DNA of 64,000 nt. Source: Onchocerca lupi. Its lineage: Eukaryota; Nematoda; Chromadorea; Rhabditida; Onchocercidae. The number at the start of each line of letters is the position of its first letter. Within the stretch, counting starts at the first letter, position 1. Below the pieces are notes generated by a model. That model was not told the DNA's origin. It worked only from the letters and a program-made list of their open reading frames with translations, and ran no database searches. The position numbers and the translations under genes were made by a program. Location of the stretch: positions 1 through 64,000 of the forward strand of contig JAOVVO010000383.1 of the NCBI GenBank assembly GCA_028564675.1, in the 5' to 3' direction. Of the stretch, positions 1 to 9,700 are shown piece by piece.

Positions 1-295
1 TCCATTCATCGAACTTATTGTTAGTCTTGTCAAACCATCAATTGTTATTGCCTATTGCTTTGCTTTCCTCAGTAAAAAAATATAATATTATCGCCTGCTT
101 TATCCGCATATGTACTATCCACTTTCCATTTGATAGCTTTTCTGCTACTCTAATTTTACCACAATCGAGAAGATTAACTATCTCTTTAATTAGAGCTCCA
201 ACTGTTATTTTTACATTGTAGTTAGTAAGTTCATTTCTATTTCTCCAAATATTTTCTGTATCATTCTGCATTTTATGTGGTTGCAAGTTTTCCAT
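1..295 (-). pseudogene. dapD: Wolbachia-type dapD fragment (tetrahydrodipicolinate N-succinyltransferase), broken
   Basis: Read on the minus strand from the ATG at 295, this encodes the N-terminal part of bacterial DapD, an enzyme of diaminopimelate/lysine synthesis that nematodes lack. The recognisable core is LLDCGKIRVAEKLSNGKWIV, followed by a basic helix (RIKQAIILYF) equivalent to the conserved WIKKAVLL segment. The frame meets a TGA at 38-40, but DapD-like sequence resumes in the same frame directly after it (WFDKTNNKFDEW), so the stop is a nonsense mutation and the copy runs off the left edge. It has no intron. Being bacterial, broken, and next to nematode genes, it is best read as a nuclear Wolbachia transfer (nuwt). 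The alternative, misassembled endosymbiont contig, is less likely because a live Wolbachia would keep the gene intact. Family call is from remembered motifs, not a search. Confidence 0.75.
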
Positions 296-1568
296 TTATT
301 ATATTTTGATAAGTTTACAACTTCACATAATATAGGTTTGTTACCACTTTACACGTAAGTGATGTGAAAATACAATGTAATAACTGCATTAAAACTTACT
401 TAGTACCTCTCAAACAAACAGGTGAATTTAGAAGGGAGAAAATGAAGTATAAAAACTGCAGCCACGTATGGTGTGAATATTTATAAGAGTCAGGTGAGGT
501 GCTTGCTGCTATTTATTACACAAGAAAAGAAAAGTTAACAGAAGGAATTTTCTAGTGTTTAGTTTACCATTTTAGAGCTTTTGTTGTAGTAATACATAGG
601 GCTATGTATTGCAATAGCTAACCTCCCCTAAGTAAGCGAATAAAAAGTATACAAAACAAATCAGTTCATATAAGAAGGATTCAATAAGTCGTAAAATAGG
701 ATATAAAAAAAAGCAAACTGATAGTTCAAGCATAAAAAGGCTTACGACAAAAAAGTTTTATCAAAATCACCTTTTCTTACTTAATCCAAAATTCAGTTAA
801 GCTGAACTTAATTTTTCAATTTCATCAACTAAAAGATCAATTGACTCAGTTCATTTGAATCCAAAAAAGTAGGTTCAAGCGTTATGCACTAGAATAACAT
901 TTCTTTTGAATTCTGAAATTGTTTTAATCATAAATATTTAAGAAATTTACTTGATAAAAAAAAGACAAAAGAAATCTATTTTCAGTTTGGCGTTTTTAAA
1001 AGTCTTAAACGCTGCAATTTAGCGACTCTTAAACTTGCAGTAGATCTTTAGCTTAAATGTGAAGAAACTTACCAAGCAGAAGAATAAGGGAAAAGAATGT
1101 GCGCAGGATAGGTAGACAGCTTTTAACTCCATCTAACCTTGCAAATCGACATTTTATGCTACATTAAACGACTAATAAGCGTATTTCAGCTTGAAAAGCC
1201 AGATGTTGAATAAAATAATAAAGACACAAGGTACACATAGTGTAAAAAATTAAATATAAAATATGAATTACGTAATACTGTCACTCAATCTATACAAGTA
1301 GGAGATAGCTGAATTTGTGCATTATGGTCACGGAGTTAGCAAAGTTTGTCAGGTAATTTTTCGTTTCTAACGGTTATAGCCTAGGCGGTTGCCAAAAATT
1401 ATACAAGAAGTCGATATACCACTGAGAAATAATTAAAGGTCAACTATGAATGATCCATAAAGCAAGAATATATTTCGATATCATATCTTAAGCTACGAGC
1501 TCTCCTGCTGATAAAATCGAGAGCTTAGCCTTAAATCTTCTTCCAAGTTATACAATTGAGTAGCAATC
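296..1568. other. non-coding stretch between two Wolbachia-like pseudogenes
   Basis: No convincing open frame on either strand. Since Wolbachia-like sequence flanks both sides, this stretch is probably part of the same bacterial insert, but I cannot identify a gene in it. Around 1500-1530 there is an imperfect inverted pair (agctacgagctctc / gagagctt). Confidence 0.4.
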
Positions 1569-2380
1569 CTATACATACAAGCTTGAAGCAGTTATGCTTC
1601 CTCCATAGGATAAAAACGGTAACGGATCTGCTATTATAGGTAAAATACCTATTGTCATTCTAATATTTATGAGGAAATGAACACCAAAAAAAATAAAAAT
1701 TCCATAGATAATAACTTGGAAAAGTAAACTTTTGATCTTTAGGCAACAGAGAATATTATAGCAAGTAAGGTAGTATAAAGGAAAATCAAAACCATGCTAC
1801 TTAAAAAACCTCACTTTCGCTAAAACTGCAAAAGCAAAATCTGTACGCCTTTCCGGTAAAAATCCAAGCTGAGTTTGACTTCCGTTAGCAAAGCCCTTAT
1901 CAAGCCAACCTCCTGAACCAATAGCTATTTGAGATTGCTGAGCATTATAACCTATTTCAAGCGGATCCATTGATGAATCCAAAAATGATACGATCCTTTG
2001 TTTGTGATAAGGGCGTAAAAAAAAAAAAAAAAACAAATGGCTGATATCGTAAAAATACTAAATATTCCAAAAACTATTAAATGTGACCCTTTTATTATTG
2101 ATATAAATATAATTGATGTCCCTATAAATAACATTATCACAGCTGTGCCTAAATTTGGTTGTTTTAATACCAAGAAACAGGCAAAAAAATAATTATAAGT
2201 GCCTTAAATAGTTTTTGAAATTCCATCATTTTATATAAACTTTCTTTACTAAAATAGCGAGCAAATGCAAGCACCAATCCCACTTTCGCAAATTCTGATG
2301 GCTGTAAACCAACTGATCCAATTCTTGTCCACTTTGCTGAATCTATTATGAACGAATCAGAAATGTTCACTACTAACATG
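1569..2380 (-). pseudogene. rodA: Wolbachia-type rodA/mrdB remnant (SEDS-family cell-shape protein), frameshifted
   Basis: On the minus strand, pieces of bacterial RodA follow in the right order but in different frames. About 2380-2170 gives AKWTRIGSVGLQPSEFAKVG, equivalent to the RWI..QPSE motif. About 2170-2045 gives LKQPNLGTAVIMLFIG. About 1960-1800 gives QIAIGSGGWLDKGFANGSQT followed by LGFLPERRTDFAFAVL. About 1690-1570 gives the C-terminal MTIGILPIIADPLPFLSYGG. A 16-base run of A/T at about 2019-2034 marks one of the slips, and there are several stops. RodA is a polytopic membrane glycosyltransferase for peptidoglycan and has no nematode homologue, so this is a decayed bacterial gene in the host chromosome. 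Its 5' edge lies only about 60 bp from the stop codon of the neighbouring nematode phosphatase gene. Confidence 0.8.
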
Positions 2381-2441
2381 CAATCATAACATGTTTCCCA
2401 TTTTATTTGAAATGCAAGATAAACAGCAATTTTACAAAGCT

Positions 2442-5400
2442 TTATCTGCAATTTTCAGCTTTTTCCTTCTGTTTCATTGCCATGCGAACTGCTCTTGCCG
2501 TTGGCTTAAACACCTGGAATTATGATTTAAGTGATTCACGAATATGATTATTAGAAGGAAGTGGATAGAATATGTAGTAGGATTTCGCTTCGGGATCCAG
2601 TATTTGAAAGAGCGGAACATTTATATTTGCGAAGGACTAATATTATCCACGTTAGATAATGGTAGAATGGTGATTAGTAAAGAGAAATCGTTGATGAAAT
2701 GACTCTTTCGTATATTTTTGTGCATATCGTGTGATCTCTTTTCAATGACATACTCAGTTTACTACTAAAAATAATTGACAAACTTACATGAAATGAGCAG
2801 CTGAGATCTTCTGCTACATTCATTGCTGCAGCTGCATTATCAAACTCTCCACAATAATGTGGTGCCGAAAATATAGTCACTAGACGACGGTTTCCAAAAA
2901 ACTCGTATCCATCTTGCACTACCTGAATGAGAGTCTACACTTTCTTTCGGAAGAATCCTTGAAATCTAATCCCTCGAATTAAATAAACCTGATGTGCACG
3001 AGCGACCAAGTCGATGTTTAGTTTCTCGCATACATGTTTCAGAACATCAACGCCGAAAGTAAACGAGACACCTCGGCTATTCGGTTGCCAACCTTGCACT
3101 CCTTCTTCTGGATCCGACCTGTAACTTTGCTAAGATCCTCGACAATTTTCAAAGTATTTCGTTGTAATTGAAATGACCACTAATAAAAGATAGGAAAAAT
3201 GAAATTTTCAATCCTATTTCGACTGTTTAAACTATGGGTTCTCTGGAATGAGCCAAGAAAGCGCCCAAATTAATTGAGTTTGGAACAATCCATCTGATGG
3301 AATCTTGTTATGTCTTAATAATATAATTTTATGAGAACTTTGCTTTTAATAACAAAGTGCTGTTTCTCCAAAATCTATCCTCGAACAACTACCAAAGAAT
3401 ATCAAGTTCCATAGAAGTCGGTTCTGGATCTGATGGACGTTCTATGTTGCGTAGCGATTCCAAATCATTCAATTTCGGAGACAATCCACCATGCATGCAT
3501 AAGATTTTTCCAGCTATGCAAGCAGCATATGGCAGGTAATTGAATGTATCCTACAAACACATTTATTTCCATTACTGGAATGATCCCTTTTTTAGTTCTA
3601 TGTGAAAATTTATAAAACTCGAATTTTTAAATTTGATAATTTTAATCCCCTCAAATTTCCATCTGAATCTAATATTTTCAGACAGTCAGATTTGATTTTA
3701 TTGCTTACTCGTTCTTGATGACTGGTCTTTTTAAGTGTTGAATCAGTACCTGGAATAATTCCCAGAGACGAACAGAATGGTAACGGCGATTAATCTCTTC
3801 ATAGAATCCATACACTCGATTAATTCCAGCGCATTCATGGTTTCCTGCGAACAAACGATTATATGCGTTTTAAAATTACACTACAAATAAAACAACACCG
3901 AGTATTTAAAGTTTCAAACCGTTTCGAAATTCGCAAAGTCTTTTAAATTAGTTAAAGTATTTCAAAAAACATCAAATTTATGCAAAATTTGATGTTTTTT
4001 GAAAACATCAAATTTGCCTAGAAATAATTATATTTCAGACGGAACTAAATCAATAAATACCTCTTAATAAGAAGAAATTCTCAGGATACTTAATTTTGAA
4101 GCAGAAAAGGAGGCAGACGGTTTCAATTGATTGCTTACCACGATCCACGTAATCACCAAGGAATAAATAATTCGCTTCCGGCGGAAAGCCGCATTTGTCA
4201 AAAATTCGAAGCATATCACTGTACTACAGTATTTCATAATGAAACGATCATATTGCTTTTGTTGTGAAGATCCGATAATGAATTTATTACTTGGAAATGT
4301 TTGCTGTTATACTAATACTCATTTCCCGATTAAATCTGAGTTAATTATATTCATTACACATACTTATGCTTAATTCCATCTAAGCTAATATATGGAATTG
4401 TTAGCAGTTTATACATGTATTAAATGCAGTTTTTTTATTGTAAAGAATATGTATATACAAATGCCTCTATGTGTTGTTTGGCACCAATGACCTACTGTAA
4501 TAAATTAATTTTGAATTGTCCCGCGGTCATCAGATATCCAGTAATTGAATATAAATGTTTCATTTGGTGCTGATAGCATCAGATGTTCACTAATTCGTTT
4601 TAACTAATTATCTTAGAATTTTAAGATTTGCTTTATTTGTCAAAATAAATACATCTGCGCATTTCACTTTTTTTTACATATTCACTAATCATGCGGTTAT
4701 CACGTTGCCAGTTACTTTCCAGAAGTAAATACTTTCTTAAATTATGAAAAATATACTTAGATCTTACAGTTTCGATCTATCTATTAGATATTCGATGCTA
4801 TCTTAAGAGTGCGTAAGCAAAACTAGTGGCCAAAAAAGAGTTCAATTACGCCCGATAAACTATGACCGACAAATTAATAGCCAAATCAAATTTAATTATG
4901 TCTCAAAGGAACTAAGATTTAAACAATAGTGGGGAATTTGAAAAAACGTGGTGTACATTATCTTATATTTTATTTGGTAATTCGAAATAATTTTAAATGT
5001 ACTGTTTATGACAAAAGAAAAGTATTGATATTTGACTGTTCCATCAAAATTTCTCCTTACAACTGGTCGCTGATGCACTGGAGCTATTATTAACATTATC
5101 TTTTTGTCTCTCTATACAAGAAGAAAATGAAGTTCCCAAATATTGGATACGTGTTCATATCGTAACAGTTCATTAAATAATTCGTTAGACAGATTTCAGT
5201 TAAATTTTAAAAGAAAAGTAGAACCTGTCCATGTATATCACCACAAACGACCACTGGTGCATTGATTTCAATAAGAGTACTCTGACTTTGTAATACAACT
5301 TTAGTATCTTGAAGTAATTCTGTTAGTTCCTCCTCCTTTACCTGTAATTGATAATAAGCAAAAAAAAAATTTTACCTGAATTATTATTTTATACATTTCC

Positions 5401-5989
5401 AAAAGAAAACTCCTACCTCATTACACTGAGATATGAAAGGAACGGAAGATAGAAAGAACAGAGAAGAGACGGTAATAAGGATGGAGAAGAAGTAGAAATA
5501 TCTAAATCTGTCCTTCGTTAATATCATCTAATTATTATTTTAACTCTTTTTTACTCTCTATGAGAGCAAAATATTTTCCTCAAAAATTCCAATCCGAACA
5601 TGACGTAAAACAGAATGATGATTATTGTGAGAGGGAAACAGATATTTTCAGAAATTTTAAGCAAAAATGAAAGGAAACTACTAGTATGAGACCAGGAATT
5701 ATAAATTATTGACAATCAAATGAGTAAATGCGTATGAGTAATTTGATCAATGAGTAAACTAAAAGATTTGATCTTATAGTTGATACTTTGAGACTCAATG
5801 AAGGGATCAGGGTACGGCCACATTTTGATCAACATCTTCAACGATTTCTGTGGTCATAAAATTGAAACTAACTATGCTCCTGAGATGTGTTCCTTTCTGT
5901 AAGCTAGCATTTAATAAGCGAATACTTAAATCATGAATACGTGATAGTCGTAACTTCGTGTTCCCTGTCGCTTTTTTCAATTTACTATC
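2442..5989 (-). CDS. PP1-type serine/threonine protein phosphatase catalytic subunit (divergent, testis-type-like)
   Basis: Eight exons on the minus strand: 5989-5873, 5341-5225, 4223-4061, 3844-3750, 3550-3393, 3118-2989, 2922-2788, 2513-2442. They join in frame to about 328 residues, close to the roughly 330 of PP1. The metallophosphatase motifs are intact: GDIHGQ (end of exon 2), GDYVDRGKQS (exon 3), GNHECAGINRVYGFY (exon 3/4), CMHGGLSP (exon 5), RGVSFTFG and ARAHQ (exon 6), then SAPHYCGEFDNA. The enzyme hydrolyses phosphoserine/phosphothreonine using two metals. Departures from canonical PP1 (SAPH for SAPN, NAAAAMN for NAGAMM, a basic C-terminus FKPTARAVRMAMKQ) suggest one of the rapidly evolving, often male-germline PP1 paralogues of nematodes; that is inference. 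The first exon listed has no ATG, so a short 5' exon upstream of 5989 is missing. The stop lies at 2444-2442, almost touching the Wolbachia rodA remnant. Confidence 0.85.
3265..3315 (-). pseudogene. relic or alternative PP1 exon piece inside an intron
   Basis: Inside the intron between the exons 3550-3393 and 3118-2989, the minus strand reads LRHNKIPSDGLFQTQLIW. This resembles the canonical PP1 segment around the conserved (I/V)P..GLL..LLW, which in the active exon is the diverged LRNIERPSD...ELDILW. It is followed by ALSW rather than SDP and has no good donor at the expected place. It could be a leftover of an exon duplication; chance similarity is possible over so short a stretch. Confidence 0.35.
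3963..4015. repeat. intronic inverted repeat with a third direct copy
   Basis: CAAAAAACATCAAATTT (3963-3979) is matched by its exact reverse complement at 3985-4001, with a 5-base loop. Directly after, at 4002-4015, AAAACATCAAATTT repeats the left arm in direct orientation. It lies in an intron of the PP1-like gene. Confidence 0.8.
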
Positions 5990-6787
5990 CTGAAAGAAAT
6001 GCAGGATGCGCGAGTTGCAACATGGGATGCATGTTCCTCAGTAGTCAGAACTAGAGTTCGGTGATTTTCGTGGTGCAGTTGATTAGAAAGCTTGAGACTA
6101 CGTGGGGAAAAGAAGATGAAAAAAGAATTTGTGAAAATCACAAAATAGGTATATTCAACTTTGTATGACGCATGAAAAGGATACTATCAGAATCTTCAAT
6201 CTTAAACTACTCTTCTAAAAATTAAAACGATACGTCGTAAGCAGCGTGTAGAGATCCATCATCATTGCCTTTACCACTTCTCATAAAGTAATAATTGACT
6301 GATCATCCACAATGGACAAAATGTCAATCACCAATGATACTAACTTGTAAAATGAACCGCTCTTCCAGTTCTTGGCTCTTTTATCATTTTATGAGTTCTG
6401 CCTTTGCATATGTTGGTAACTGTGTGTATCGTGCCCATGACAAACAAGGGATCATTACAAATGGTCTTGAAAAATGATTAATTAATTGCACTTGAGCCCA
6501 ATTAATCTTTAGCTATAGTAGCAGATGCATTGTATATGTGCTGATAAAGTGATAGAAATTACTGTCATTATAACTTCAAAATTTGATTTTTTTTTCTTCA
6601 CTTTGATATAATACTTAAGCGATATTTACAGTGTACATTTTTTTCAAGCGTAGGAATGTGTTGACTCATTAAGTTCCTTTTTAGAATGGTATGTTTAAGC
6701 ACTTTATTGCCATTGAAATCAATCTCTAGCAATCAATAATATGCAAGATATAAGGAAACAATGAAAATTATTTTGCAAGTAAACAAG
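5990..6787. other. stretch between PP1-like and kinase genes; should hold the PP1 5' exon
   Basis: The phosphatase exon ending at 5989 starts in phase 0 behind an acceptor (TTCTTTCAG at 5998-5990), so its start codon must lie here or be added from further upstream. An ATG-ATG-GAT on the minus strand near 6260 is a candidate, but I found no donor that joins it cleanly. The kinase stop is at 6788-6790. Confidence 0.4.
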
Positions 6788-9700
6788 TTAATCACAGTCT
6801 TCGGTACCTTTTTTACTGCAGACAGTATGAAAATAATCATCGCTGTTAAACTGAAACATTTGGGAATTTAGATGACATTATGCAGAAAGCAATTTAAAAT
6901 TCAAAGTCATCATAACAAAATGAAAAACCATCAAAAACAAAAAAGCCATCTTTTATTTCATATAAACTTCCTTCCATTTCTACTCGATACTATCATCTCT
7001 ATTTTAATATTAGCAATATTTAGCAGTTATTTTTGATGCGAAATTTAAGAAGGCATCAACGAATATATAAGTAAAAATTGCACATAAAAGTAGAATGATC
7101 TGAACTAAATAATGCGCCTGAATTTATAAAAATTAAAAGGTAACTGGGAATACCTCATATCGTTCCTCAAAAGCAGCCCAATTCTCCTCCGCATCTGTGC
7201 CACTGAAATCAGATACGCTTTTGTCGTATAAAGAATTGCAGCTTGAACAACTTCGTAGTTTCTCTATGTGGGCAAATGGTACCAACTGAAAATTTCTGAT
7301 ATGTAAAAATTTTTCGTTTAACTTAATTCAATTGGACACAGTTAAAAATTAGATTGAACTTATAAACAAAGCGAAATTTGAAATTTAAAAGGTTGGAATT
7401 CTGTATATTGCTTCCTCTTTTCGAGTAAAAATATGTGATAATAATAACTATTGTTGTTTAAAATTGTTATGCATGTAAGTTATGATTGTGTTGCAAATCG
7501 AAGGTCAATATTCCATATCTCGTCGCAAGAAAATTAGTAAAGTTTAATTTACAACAATTACTAAGAATCCGCATTTTAATCCACTTCTTTTTCTTTTTCA
7601 GTTCCTTATCACGTGAGAAATATATTTCTGCTATATATTTTATTAGATAAATAAACAACAACTGGACCGAAAAATATAAAGTAAATAATAAATAAACACG
7701 ATAATATGATTACAGAATTTATTCATTTTGTCCGTAAAACTTTCCATTGCGCCACTCTTCAGTCCAATACAGCGAAAAACAACTTCGTAACATGAAACTT
7801 CTAAATTCAGATTAAAAAAGATGTACCTTTTTCAGAGCAACGTCGTCCCAATTAATGCTTTCGAAAAAAGGATGAAATTTCACTTGTGCGAATGTATGTA
7901 TTCTTTGTTCGATATTTACATTCAATAGCTGTAAAATGTATTAATTGGACAAATTAATATTCATATTTTACAGTACTGAATATAATTGTGAAACATATTA
8001 AATATTACCTTATTGAAAAGATCTCCCAGCATTGGTTCGCAGCACGGAGTACTATAACTATCATATCTACAATAAATGGCAATATCCAATTTTAATTAGA
8101 GTAGAATGCATTGAACAATCAAAAATGCACTTACAAATTTGAATGAGATTTATTTTAAAAAAATAGAATTTTTAGCATTTACCAATAAAATGATTACCTA
8201 AGTTCATTATGCGAATTAACATCACAATTCGGAAATGGATAATTATTTGTATTCAAAATATGAAGCAATACTCCATAAGACCACCAATCCACCTCTTTAC
8301 CATAAAATTTCTCTTCGGCTATTTCAGGTGCCATGTACTGTAATTCGAAATTAGGAAAGTTTAATTCATTTGGACTGGAACGATTTACAAAGTTTTTACA
8401 TTCTTTTTTCCTTTTTCCTAAAAATCAACGAAACAGAATGCTAGAAACTGAAATAGTAAAATTAAGCAGACCTGAAGTGTTCCGCACACTGTTCGTGTTC
8501 GTTCTCCATCAGCAAGCTTCTTGGAGAAACCGAAATCAACAATCTGAATATGGCCGTCAAAATCGAGCACAATATTTTCCATTTTTAAATCTCGGTAAGC
8601 TACATTGTTCCTGTGAATGTAATCTAGAAATGGCGATGTTAAATAGAATATTATTGAAAAAATAATTTGTCATTTAATATATTTTTGGATGTAGAAAAAT
8701 GAAAACAAATAGATATGAGATAATGTGGATAAAGGAAGGAATAAGGGAAGGATCAAATAATTAAACAAAATAATTAGGGATAGGAAACTGGATATTAAAC
8801 GTGCAACTTGTTACTCGATTTATTGGACTAGTCATCTTACTTACTCAAAAAATTTATATTCTTGTCGAAAAATTCGAAATATCAACAGTTGAGATATTCA
8901 AGTGATCAATAATTCTTCCGGTAATTATATCAGTGACCTTGGAGCTAATAAATTTAGCTATGTCTAAAAATTTCTGGTAATTGTACCAATTATCTTTGAC
9001 CTAGTTTTATATTTAATTGATCATGTCTAGCAATTGCATCAATTATTCTTGTTCTAATTACATAATTAATTGATCATGCCTATTAATTCCTTTCCGGTTA
9101 TTGTATCAATTTTTATTATCGTTGTAAAACTATGCGAAAACACTCCCATTTTCAAATAATATATATACGAACGATTGTCACTTATCCGCCAATGGAAACG
9201 ACAGTTTCAACATCATTCGAAATTTCTCTTTTACTATCAACTTCGATCGGTCCTCCCCTCCCCTCCTACTTTTTTTTTGCAATTTCGAATTGTTATTTCG
9301 CCCAAATATCGCGCCGATAATTGTATTATAACGGAGATGAGCCGATAAATAGCATTATAACAATGTTCTTTTTTGTGTATAAAAAAAAGTTTCAAATCTT
9401 GAACTTCTTCCTGAATTGTTTTTGGTTCCACGACACAATTTTTGGTGCCACAGTCGGAAGCATGTCAACCAGCTTAATCAAAAGCGCTCAGCCGATGCTA
9501 GACAGCCTAGAAAAGGTGCTCAAAGAACTACAAGAATTGGATCTGATGCCAATCAGCCATCAATTATCAATAGAGGAAAATTACCAATTCTACGACACTC
9601 GAAATCGAATTTTAAAAGAACTATCACGATCGAGCAGTATGTTGATATTTTGAAATCTGTCAACAATGATTGATTGGACTATATTCAAAAAACAACAAAT

